From assembly GCA_025352305.1 (NCBI GenBank), contig JANXTQ010000152.1, positions 1 to 6,917 on the forward strand: 6,917 nucleotides of DNA, in the 5' to 3' direction. This document shows, piece by piece, positions 1 to 5,739 of the stretch. The notes beneath the pieces are model-generated. The model had not been told where the DNA came from, ran no database searches, and saw only the letters and a program-made list of their open reading frames with translations. A program made the translations under genes and the position numbers. The first letter of the stretch is position 1. Every line of letters starts with the position of its first letter. The stretch is from Actinomycetes bacterium. Its GTDB lineage: Bacteria; Actinomycetota; Acidimicrobiia; Acidimicrobiales; RAAP-2.

Positions 1-308
1 ATGGTCGGGCCGACCAGGGTGTCGCCAAAAAAGTCAGCGCGAAGCGGTGCACCCGCCCGCGCGAACTCCTCGTTCAGCACTACCTGGTCCAAGAGAGTGA
101 GTCCCTTGCCGCCGTACTCAACGGGCCAGCCCGCGCAGATCCATCCGCCGCCGTAGAGTTTTTGTACCCACTGCTCATTGAAGGTTTTGCGTTCCTCGTC
201 GGTCATTTTGAAGCCCAGCTCAAACCAGCCATCGGGGAGATTTTCTTCGAGCCAGCTTCGAATGACGGTACGGAACGATTCAGCTTCAGGGGGGTAGGTC
301 AAATCCAT
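1..308 (-). CDS. Acyl-CoA dehydrogenase, N-terminal part (partial, runs off left edge)
   Basis: Reading the minus strand from an ATG at 308-306 gives an open frame of 102 codons to the window edge. It begins MDLTYPPEAESFRTVIRSWL and continues through GGWICAGWPVEYGGKGLTLL and NEEFARAGAPLRADFFG, ending near DTLVGPT. This is the all-helical N-terminal domain of the acyl-CoA dehydrogenase family: the 'W-P-x-E-Y-G-G-x-G-L' stretch (residues about 61-70) followed by 'EE(F/L)AR-x-x-AP' is typical. Such enzymes are FAD-dependent and oxidise acyl-CoA thioesters at the alpha-beta bond in fatty-acid, amino-acid or sterol side-chain breakdown. The family is usually about 380-400 residues, so roughly three quarters of the gene lies outside, including the FAD-binding and catalytic-base regions. 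Substrate cannot be assigned. It is transcribed divergently from the glycosyltransferase. No clear ribosome binding site precedes the ATG, but the start fits the family N-terminus well. Confidence 0.9.
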   Translation of the reverse strand, partial: MDLTYPPEAESFRTVIRSWLEENLPDGWFELGFKMTDEERKTFNEQWVQKLYGGGWICAGWPVEYGGKGLTLLDQVVLNEEFARAGAPLRADFFGDTLVGPT

Positions 309-436
309 AGGGCTCAGGCTAGCGATCTGCGTTGGCCCCTTACCAATGCTTATATGGGCGGGTCACGACCTATTTGTGCCCCCTGGTGAGGGGTGCGAGA
401 ATAGTGAACTACTGAATTCGAATCGAGTTTGCCTCC
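309..436. promoter_or_regulatory. Divergent intergenic region between acyl-CoA dehydrogenase and glycosyltransferase genes
   Basis: This 128-bp space must hold the promoters for both flanking genes, because they point away from each other. I do not find a convincing -35/-10 pair for either direction. A TANNNT-type -10 candidate (TATTCT) reads on the minus strand at about 396-401, without a good -35. There is no purine-rich Shine-Dalgarno sequence before the GTG at 437 or before the ATG at 308. The region contains a GC-rich inverted repeat (378-396) and, close to the plus-strand start, an AT-rich GAATTCGAATCGAG segment. Confidence 0.5.
378..396. repeat. Short GC-rich inverted repeat in the divergent promoter region
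   Basis: CCCCT (380-384), a GGTG loop and AGGGG (389-393) form a perfect 5-bp stem. G378-C379 can also pair with G395-C396 if T394 bulges. There is no T-tract after it on either strand, so it is not a textbook terminator. Its position, about 40 bp before the glycosyltransferase start and about 70 bp before the dehydrogenase start, would suit an operator or a 5'-UTR hairpin, but function is inference. Confidence 0.35.
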
Positions 437-1807
437 GTGTCCCGTTCTATTGCTGAAACCATCGCTGATACCAAGGCCTCCTGGGCTCGATCTCGCACCA
501 TCGCCATTCCCGAGCGAGTGGCGCCCGCGGCGGCCCAACCGGGCAAACATCGAATTGCTTTTTTGATCTACCGCGGTAATCCGCGTTGCGGTGGCCAAGG
601 TGTCTATACCCGACACCTAACGCGTGAACTGGTCCAACTGGGCCACAGCGTGGAGGTGTTTTCGGGGCCTCCGTGGACCGAGATTGATGAGGGCGTGGGA
701 TTCACCCCCGTTCGAGGAATGGATCTGTACCGCGATCCGGATCCCTTTCGGATTCCGGCTCGCCGCGAATTCACGTCCTGGCCGGACTGGGTGGAGTTTC
801 TCGTCATGATGAGCGCCGGATTCGGCGAGCCCTTGGCGTATTCGTTGCGCATTCGCAAGATCTTGCGATCTCGTCGACACGAGTTCGACATTGTTCACGA
901 CAACCAGTGCCTCGGCACGGGAATAGTGGGTCTCGTCAAAGACGGTTGGCCCTTGCTCGAGACACTTCATCACCCGATCACCGTGGACCGCTCGATTGCG
1001 CTCGATCACGCCGAGAGTGCGTGGAACCGGTTTACGACCCGTCGATGGTTTGGCTTCTTGCGCATGCAGGTGCGCGTCGCGCAGACGCTGCCGGCGCTGT
1101 TAACGGTGTCGCACAACTCGAAAATCGACATCAATGCCCAAATGAAGGTTCCGCTGAACCGGATGACCGTGGTTCCAGTGGGCGTAGATCACGAAGTGTT
1201 TCGCCCCTACGACGACGTCGTTAAAAAGAAGGGTCGCCTGATGGTGACGTCGAGTTCGGACGTGCCCATGAAGGGCCTCGTGCCGTTACTCGAGGCAATT
1301 GCCAAGTTGCGCGTGGAACGCGACGTGGAGTTAGTCGTCATTGGCCAGCCTCGCCCGAAGGGTCGCGTGGCGGCCACGATGAATCGGCTCGGGCTCAATG
1401 ACATCGTCACGACGATTTCGGGTGTATCGGATGAGGAACTCGCTCGGCTCTACGGCGAGGCCGAAGTCGCCATAGTTCCCAGTCTCTATGAAGGTTTCTC
1501 GCTGCCCGCAATTGAAGCCATGAGTTGCGGTGTGCCCGTGGTTGCAACGACGGGAGGCGCACTACCCGAGGTGGTGGGAACGAGCGGGGAGACCGGACTG
1601 TTAGTAGAACCCAACAATCCCGATGCGTTGGTCGCTGCTGTTCGCACGCTGCTCGATGACGCTGAAATGCGCGAACGAATTGGGACCGCCGGACGTGAGC
1701 GGGTAATCGAACGCTTTACCTGGCAGGTCACGGCGCGCGGAACAGCCGCTTGCTACGACGCCATTCTCAGCGCCACGGCGCTGCCGGACTCAATGAGTTT
1801 TGACTGA
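437..1807 (+). CDS. Glycosyltransferase family 4 protein (GT-B fold)
   Basis: Retaining GT-B glycosyltransferase that would transfer a sugar from a nucleotide-sugar donor to an unidentified acceptor, probably in the cytoplasm or at the inner membrane face. Of the 456 residues, the N-terminal acceptor domain starts at about residue 38 (HRIAFLIYRGNPRCGGQGVY, with the glycine-rich loop at 52-55). The GT1/GT4 C-terminal donor domain runs from about 266 to 425. It carries the DVPMKG segment (275-280), the EX7E motif (E352 and E360 in EGFSLPAIE), GVPVVATTGGALPEVV (365-380) and the NPDAL helix (394-398). All these fit the PimA/PimB/MshA type of architecture, but the acceptor is not recognisable. The GTG at 437 gives a 37-residue leader before the first beta strand, longer than usual, and has no Shine-Dalgarno sequence. 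An in-frame GTG at 518 would start closer to the domain, so the exact start is uncertain. The stop overlaps the next gene's ATG by one base. Confidence 0.9.
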   Translation: MSRSIAETIADTKASWARSRTIAIPERVAPAAAQPGKHRIAFLIYRGNPRCGGQGVYTRHLTRELVQLGHSVEVFSGPPWTEIDEGVGFTPVRGMDLYRDPDPFRIPARREFTSWPDWVEFLVMMSAGFGEPLAYSLRIRKILRSRRHEFDIVHDNQCLGTGIVGLVKDGWPLLETLHHPITVDRSIALDHAESAWNRFTTRRWFGFLRMQVRVAQTLPALLTVSHNSKIDINAQMKVPLNRMTVVPVGVDHEVFRPYDDVVKKKGRLMVTSSSDVPMKGLVPLLEAIAKLRVERDVELVVIGQPRPKGRVAATMNRLGLNDIVTTISGVSDEELARLYGEAEVAIVPSLYEGFSLPAIEAMSCGVPVVATTGGALPEVVGTSGETGLLVEPNNPDALVAAVRTLLDDAEMRERIGTAGRERVIERFTWQVTARGTAACYDAILSATALPDSMSFD

Positions 1808-2529
1808 TGTTGACCGCTAACTACGACCTGCTCGGTCTCAAGGCGGGAGACCGCATCTTGGATTTGGGCTGCGGCTTTGGTCGACACGCTTATGAAGCCG
1901 CTCGCCGTGGGGCGCACGTGGTTGCCCTCGACGCGGGCGTTGATGAAGTCGACGGTGTTCTGGGAACTTTCGCCGCGATGGTGGAGGCGGGTGAGCTCAG
2001 TGAAGCCGACACTCGCGTCGCCGTCATTCAAGGCGACGCGTTGAACCTGCCTTTCGCCGACGCCACCTTTGATCGCGTCATATGTTCTGAGGTGCTCGAA
2101 CACATTCCGAACGACGTCGGCGCCATGGCGGAGTTGTCACGCGTACTTAAGCCCGGTGGCACGATGGCCATTACCGTGCCCCGATTTGGACCCGAGCTCA
2201 TTAACTGGGCGCTGTCTGATGAGTACCACAGCGTCAAGGGTGGCCACGTTCGCATCTATCGACGATCCGTGCTCGAGGGCCGTCTCCAAGCAAGTGGCCT
2301 GGCGTTGTCGGGGCACCGCTACGCGCACGGACTTCACTCGCCGTACTGGTGGTTGAAGTGCTTTGTTGGAACCACCAATAGCGAACATCCGTGGGTGAAG
2401 GCGTATCACAAGCTTTTGGTGTGGGACATTATGAAGCGCCCGCGCACCACGCGATACGCCGAAATGATTCTTGCTCCGCTGATGGGCAAGTCCATCATTT
2501 TCTATTTGAGAAAGCCGGCCACGGCGTGA
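1807..2529 (+). CDS. Class I SAM-dependent methyltransferase (Methyltransf_11 type)
   Basis: 240-residue Rossmann-fold methyltransferase. Motif I is RILDLGCGFGRHA (16-28) for S-adenosylmethionine binding. VVALDAG (38-44) supplies the acidic residue D42 for the ribose hydroxyls. GDALNLPFADATFDRVICSE (76-95) followed by VLEHIPND covers the adenine-binding and motif IV region, and LKPGGTMAITVP (114-125) is the usual post-IV strand. The C-terminal 110 residues, rich in aromatic and basic residues (HGLHSPYWWLK near 174-184, RKP at the end), are less conserved and probably bind the substrate, which could be a glycolipid or isoprenoid-like molecule (inference). The ATG shares one base with the upstream stop (TGATG at 1805-1809), a classic stop-restart junction, so it is very likely translated together with the glycosyltransferase. 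The stop overlaps the next gene's GTG. Confidence 0.9.
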   Translation: MLTANYDLLGLKAGDRILDLGCGFGRHAYEAARRGAHVVALDAGVDEVDGVLGTFAAMVEAGELSEADTRVAVIQGDALNLPFADATFDRVICSEVLEHIPNDVGAMAELSRVLKPGGTMAITVPRFGPELINWALSDEYHSVKGGHVRIYRRSVLEGRLQASGLALSGHRYAHGLHSPYWWLKCFVGTTNSEHPWVKAYHKLLVWDIMKRPRTTRYAEMILAPLMGKSIIFYLRKPATA

Positions 2530-3623
2530 GTGCGCGCATTGAGGCGCTACCGGGCGTTCCGGGAATCTTGTCGTCCAGCGACATTGCTCGCACCGCCGAG
2601 TCACTCGTAGCGCTCCAACGTTTTGACGGTCAGATTCCCTGGTGGCCGGGGGGTCACAGCGACGCGTGGAACCACGTAGAGGCCGCAATGGCCCTCACGG
2701 TGACGGGATATCACGCCGAGGCGCGCCGAGCATTCAAATGGTTAGAACAGACGCAACTCGGTGATGGGAGTTGGTTTAATTACTACGTCGGCGCAGCGGT
2801 CAAAGACACGCGACTCGACACCAACGTGTGTGCCTACGTGGCGGCCGGGCTGTATCACTACCTCTTAGTCACCGATGACGTTGACTTCGTCGTTCAGATG
2901 TGGCCAGTTCTCGAGCGAGCGATGGAGTTCGTTCTGCGCTGGCAACTCGCTGACGGTACCGTTCGGTGGTCGCTGGACTCCACCGGCCACGCCGAGAGTT
3001 ACGCACTTCTCACGGGATCGTCGTCCATCTTTCACTCACTGCGCTGCGCCGTGGCTGTTGCCGAGCGTCTCGACGTTCTAAAACCGTCGTGGGAGCTCGC
3101 GGCCGGGCGCCTCGGTCACGCCATCGCGCATCACCGCGGGGCATTTGCGCCAAAAAATGAGTTCGCCATGGACTGGTACTACCCAATTCTCTGCGGAGCG
3201 CTCAGTCAAGACGCGAGTGAACGACGTCTGCGAGAGGGTTGGGATACTCACGTCATGGACGGCTACGGAGTGCGTTGCGTTTCCACGAATGACTGGATTA
3301 CCGCAGCGGAAACCGCTGAATGCGTCATTGCGCTCGACGCGGTGGGATGGACCAGCAAAGCGTTGGACCTGTTTTCGTTGGTCCAACGTCACCGTTGTAG
3401 TGATGGGACGTATTGGACGGGCATTGCCTACCCCGAGCAAGTGACTTTTCCGGATCGCGAAACCACGTCCTACACCGCAGCCGCGATCGTGCTGGCCGTT
3501 GATGCATTGACGTCAACGACGCCTGCGGCAGGTTTATTTCGACACGAAAATCTTCCCGCGGTTATTGATCTCGCCGAACCTCGCTGTCCAATCGGCCTGC
3601 ACCGCGAGTGTGCCGCGCCGTAA
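2526..3623 (+). CDS. Alpha/alpha-toroid protein, prenyltransferase/squalene-cyclase-repeat-like, function unknown
   Basis: 365 residues from a GTG at 2526 that overlaps the methyltransferase TGA by 4 bp (GTGA). The protein is built of helical repeats, each with a 'DG' turn followed by an aromatic: QRFDGQIPWW (31-40), QLGDGSW (77-83), QLADGTVRW (140-148) and CSDGTYW (291-297). QLGDGSW matches the QXXXGXW 'QW' motif of squalene-hopene cyclases and related toroids, and such proteins are often named 'prenyltransferase'. The DXDD motif of class II cyclases is absent, and I see no zinc-ligand set of protein prenyltransferases. The pattern WNHVEAAMAL...DTRLDTNVCAY also resembles six-hairpin glycosidases (GH15-like). 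A catalytic role is therefore open: it might bind a polyprenyl or glycolipid substrate, or act on a glycan. I prefer 2526 to an upstream ATG at 2391 because 2391 would overlap the conserved methyltransferase by more than 130 bp and adds no domain. No signal peptide or membrane segment is seen. Confidence 0.82.
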   Translation: MSARIEALPGVPGILSSSDIARTAESLVALQRFDGQIPWWPGGHSDAWNHVEAAMALTVTGYHAEARRAFKWLEQTQLGDGSWFNYYVGAAVKDTRLDTNVCAYVAAGLYHYLLVTDDVDFVVQMWPVLERAMEFVLRWQLADGTVRWSLDSTGHAESYALLTGSSSIFHSLRCAVAVAERLDVLKPSWELAAGRLGHAIAHHRGAFAPKNEFAMDWYYPILCGALSQDASERRLREGWDTHVMDGYGVRCVSTNDWITAAETAECVIALDAVGWTSKALDLFSLVQRHRCSDGTYWTGIAYPEQVTFPDRETTSYTAAAIVLAVDALTSTTPAAGLFRHENLPAVIDLAEPRCPIGLHRECAAP

Positions 3624-3633
3624 TTGGTGCGAA

Positions 3634-4356
3634 CTACAACGAAACGCGTCGTAGACGAAAACTCTCGGCGCTATCAGACCAGGTGTACTGCTCACTGAAG
3701 AACTGCCACCACGCACCGTTCAAAGCTCGAACGCAGGGCGTGATGTTGTCTTCGGGTTCCATCACTGCCTCGAGGCCTTCGACCATCCACTGTGAATGAA
3801 ACTGATCAACGTCACTGTGCAGACGCCAGTACGCGTTCGCGTCGGAGAACTCGCCGTAGTAACGCCGTACGCAGTTACCAATAGTGGTGCTCGTATCGGT
3901 GCTCTGCCACGCGGGCACGATGATGGCGGCAAACGCAGTGCGGTCGCTGTGGCTAAATGAGTAGTCGTAGGTGCTGAGAAGATGTTCCATGGCCGGTGAG
4001 ATCGGTGCAGGTTCGGCGCCGAGCCCCGCGGCGCTGCGGTCGTAAATTTCCAGTTGCGTCGGCAGACCGAGCTCGGTCTCGAGAAGTTTGACGGCGCATT
4101 CGCGGGCAGTTCCACCGGGTAAACGATCGACGAGGTCGGCAATGAGCCACGGGAGCTTCGCAACGTAGTGGCGATACTGAGAAACAAAGTTGCGCAGATC
4201 CGCTCCATCGAGACCGCCGACGCGCATCTGATCAAAGAGCGGATGATCGTTGTGAAGATGACCCGCGATTCCGCGATCGACTTGAGTCACTGCGTTCGTA
4301 TTCACGAAGTGAAACGTAATGGATACGCGATAATCTCCATATTTACGAACTGTCAT
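3634..4356 (-). CDS. Heme-oxygenase-like (TenA/PqqC-fold, HDO-type) protein with incomplete metal site
   Basis: 240-residue protein that looks like the 'iron-containing redox enzyme' / heme-oxygenase-like oxidase superfamily (TenA, PqqC, CADD, UndA fold). The N-terminal half has the expected order: HNDHPLFDQM (35-44), helix LRNFVSQYRHYVAKLPWLIA (54-73), then LLETELG (91-97). The C-terminal half has the signature helix RLHSDVDQFHSQW, giving H180-X3-D184-X2-H187, which matches the HX3DX2H ligand set of the diiron members. In those enzymes the other ligands are a Glu plus a His near the LLETELG region and a Glu about 32-35 residues before the first His of the signature. Here there is no His at all between residues 64 and 124 (Q101 sits near the usual place), and residues 145-150 (IIVPAW) contain no acid. 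It may therefore use another cofactor arrangement or none, as PqqC does. It stands alone, convergent with the toroid gene. The ATG at 4356 has no visible Shine-Dalgarno sequence. Confidence 0.75.
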   Translation of the reverse strand: MTVRKYGDYRVSITFHFVNTNAVTQVDRGIAGHLHNDHPLFDQMRVGGLDGADLRNFVSQYRHYVAKLPWLIADLVDRLPGGTARECAVKLLETELGLPTQLEIYDRSAAGLGAEPAPISPAMEHLLSTYDYSFSHSDRTAFAAIIVPAWQSTDTSTTIGNCVRRYYGEFSDANAYWRLHSDVDQFHSQWMVEGLEAVMEPEDNITPCVRALNGAWWQFFSEQYTWSDSAESFRLRRVSL

Positions 4357-4504
4357 TTTAGATCGAACAACGTCAGAATCACCAGTAATGACCGCGTATT
4401 GGTCTAACTTTACAGGGTGTCACTTTACAGCTATTTGCTCAATTGCTCGAGTAACTCAATCGAATTCGACGATTCAAATGGCTAACTAATACTCAGTGTG
4501 ACAT
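4357..4504 (-). promoter_or_regulatory. Intergenic region upstream of the heme-oxygenase-like gene, with direct repeats
   Basis: 148 bp, clearly more AT-rich than the genes around it, between the stop of the minus-strand methyltransferase and the start of the heme-oxygenase-like gene. It should contain the latter's promoter. Read on the minus strand it holds two copies of CTGTAAAGT 15 bp apart. Each includes TAAAGT, which fits the actinobacterial TANNNT -10 pattern, but neither has a strong -35 at the right spacing. Further upstream are two GAGCAA copies 8 bp apart and a TCGAATTCGA palindrome (4460-4469). No small gene with credible coding features is seen. Confidence 0.45.
4407..4430 (-). 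repeat. Tandem 9-bp direct repeat CTGTAAAGT, 15-bp period
   Basis: On the minus strand, CTGTAAAGT occurs at 4430-4422 and again at 4415-4407, separated by GACACC. Exact 9-mers this close in a short non-coding region, about 50-75 bp before a start codon, suggest either a regulator site with two half-sites on nearly one helix face or duplicated -10-like elements. Function is inferred only from position. Confidence 0.4.
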
Positions 4505-5146
4505 TTAGTTCGGCTCAACAACTTCGAGAACGCGCAACGAGCCTTCGACTCGACGTTCGACAAAGCGACCGCCGTTGATGGCCTCGAGAAAAATCTCGTA
4601 CGGGGGGCGTCCGCCGTCTGCAGGATTTTCGAAAACGTCGTGGATCAGCAGTGTCGAACCAACGGATAACTTCGGCGCCCACGCGCGATAGTCCGCCCAC
4701 GCGACGTCAGCGGCGTGACCTCCGTCAATAAATAACAAATCAAGCGGTTGGGCGAAGTGCGCCGCGACGACCAACGACGGCCCCACGAGTCCGATGACCG
4801 TCGACTCAAGATGTGCGTCGCTTATGGTGCGCTGCCAACTGGGAAGAGTGTTGAGGCGTCCGTCGTGGGAGTCAACGAGTGAGCTATCGAAATGTTCCCA
4901 ACCTTGCTGATTCTCTTCGCTGCCGTGGTGATGATCAAGCGAGTAAAGAACGCTCGTCGTCGCTTCGGCGGCCGTCCCTAAATAAACGGCGGACTTTCCA
5001 CACCACGCACCAACTTCTAACCACGTTCCGCCCGGTCGCTTTGCTCCCAGCGACAGCGCTACTTCGTAGAGGACGCGGCCCTCATTGGTAGGCATGAACC
5101 CTTTGACGGTGCTCGCGTAAGCGAGCAGTTCTTCGCTTCTACTCAC
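4505..5146 (-). CDS. Class I SAM-dependent methyltransferase (Methyltransf_24 type)
   Basis: 213-residue methyltransferase of the type seen in CmcI-like and sugar or small-molecule O-methyltransferases. Motif I is GTWLEVGAWCGKSAVYLG (40-57). YSLDHHHGSEEN (68-79) gives the acidic residue D71 at the end of strand 2. LDLLFIDGGHAADVAWADYR (135-154) contains the FIDGGH block, and STLLIHDVFENP (164-175) follows. In relatives D141, H144, H169 and D170 sit around the active site and can bind a divalent metal; that assignment is from family knowledge, not shown here. The preferred start is the GTG at 5146, giving a GTGA overlap with the preceding transporter gene and a sensible N-terminus. There is no Shine-Dalgarno sequence, so translation probably depends on coupling. 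It is the last gene of the M1 peptidase/GDT1/methyltransferase operon. Substrate is unknown; a role with the glycosyltransferase cluster nearby is possible but unproven. Confidence 0.88.
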   Translation of the reverse strand: MSRSEELLAYASTVKGFMPTNEGRVLYEVALSLGAKRPGGTWLEVGAWCGKSAVYLGTAAEATTSVLYSLDHHHGSEENQQGWEHFDSSLVDSHDGRLNTLPSWQRTISDAHLESTVIGLVGPSLVVAAHFAQPLDLLFIDGGHAADVAWADYRAWAPKLSVGSTLLIHDVFENPADGGRPPYEIFLEAINGGRFVERRVEGSLRVLEVVEPN

Positions 5147-5736
5147 GATGTAAATACGGTAATGAATGTGTAGATGCCCAGTCCGGCGAATATAAGTCCG
5201 CCTATGAATCGAATCTTGGCGAGGGGCAGGAATTTAACCAGAGACTGCCCCGCGAAGGCGCCCAACGCGGCCACGAGAACCAGAGCGAGAGAACTGGCGG
5301 CGAAGACACCGATGGGCTGGTGAGTTTTCGCGACAAAGTTGGCCGCTTGAATCTGCGTGAGGTCGCCAAACTCACCCAGAAAGATGACCGTAAACGCCGT
5401 AACGGCTTCCTTCAGATGACTGGCTCGGACTTCGGCGCCGCCCTCAGCTGTTCCTTCGTCCACTTCATGTTTTTCCGGAACGAGTAATAGGTAGGCGGCA
5501 CCTCCAAGAAACAGTATCGCCACGACCAGATCCTTGGGCGTGCGTGGCAACTTTGTCAAAATTCCACCGGCGAGTGCGGCGAGAGCCATGTGAACAACGA
5601 AGGCAACGGACGCACCCGCAAACACCATTGAACTTCGTGCCCGAGCGCTCATGACGATCGTTGCGATCATTGTCTTGTCGGGAAGTTCCAGCAAGAAGAT
5701 CACACCGAAAATTCCTGCGAGGCCAGCAATGCTCAT
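5143..5736 (-). CDS. TMEM165/GDT1 family (UPF0016) cation transporter
   Basis: 197-residue membrane protein with two homologous halves of about three helices each. Likely membrane segments are at about 4-20, 35-60, 68-86, 108-135, 142-165 and 175-196, with an acidic hydrophilic linker at 88-108 (EKHEVDEGTAEGG). The family signature E-x-G-D-K/R-T/S occurs once per half, in modified form: E17-L-P-D20-K21-T22 and E122-F-G-D125-L126-T127-Q128. Characterised relatives (yeast Gdt1, human TMEM165, bacterial MneA/Mnx-type exporters) move Mn2+ or Ca2+, commonly in exchange for protons, so Mn2+/Ca2+ export is the best guess. The Pro and Leu replacements may mark an actinobacterial subfamily; I cannot check that. 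The ATG at 5736 is only 3 bp beyond the aminopeptidase stop, and the stop overlaps the following methyltransferase start, so all three genes should share one transcript. Confidence 0.9.
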   Translation of the reverse strand: MSIAGLAGIFGVIFLLELPDKTMIATIVMSARARSSMVFAGASVAFVVHMALAALAGGILTKLPRTPKDLVVAILFLGGAAYLLLVPEKHEVDEGTAEGGAEVRASHLKEAVTAFTVIFLGEFGDLTQIQAANFVAKTHQPIGVFAASSLALVLVAALGAFAGQSLVKFLPLAKIRFIGGLIFAGLGIYTFITVFTS

Positions 5737-5739
5737 TAT

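Noticed and set aside
617..1009. 130-codon and other open frames opposite the glycosyltransferase
   Set aside because: They are antisense to a well-supported glycosyltransferase and show no domain features.
2391..2525. Upstream ATG at 2391 as the start of the toroid protein
   Set aside because: It would overlap the conserved C-terminal part of the methyltransferase by about 135 bp and adds a low-complexity stretch with no family features. The GTG at 2526 gives a typical 4-bp coupled junction.
2137..2688. 183-codon open frame on the minus strand opposite the methyltransferase and toroid genes
   Set aside because: It is fully antisense to two genes with recognisable domains, and its translation is Arg/Pro-rich without any motif. 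It is a by-product of GC-rich codon use.
3614..3631. Rho-independent terminator between the convergent genes
   Set aside because: The stem is only 6 bp with a G-U pair, and no T-tract follows on either strand; kept only as a note under the convergent-gene finding.
3762..4235. 157-codon minus-strand frame overlapping the heme-oxygenase-like gene
   Set aside because: Same strand but another frame; the translation is Ser/Arg/Pro-rich and motif-free, while the 240-codon frame carries the HX3DX2H signature.
3634..4356. Pseudogene status for the heme-oxygenase-like gene because of missing ligands
   Set aside because: The reading frame is intact, the length suits the family and the rest of the fold pattern is preserved, so divergence is more likely than decay.
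4168..4407. 79-codon plus-strand frame crossing the start of the heme-oxygenase-like gene
   Set aside because: Mostly antisense to coding sequence, with no recognised features and no ribosome binding site; probably chance.
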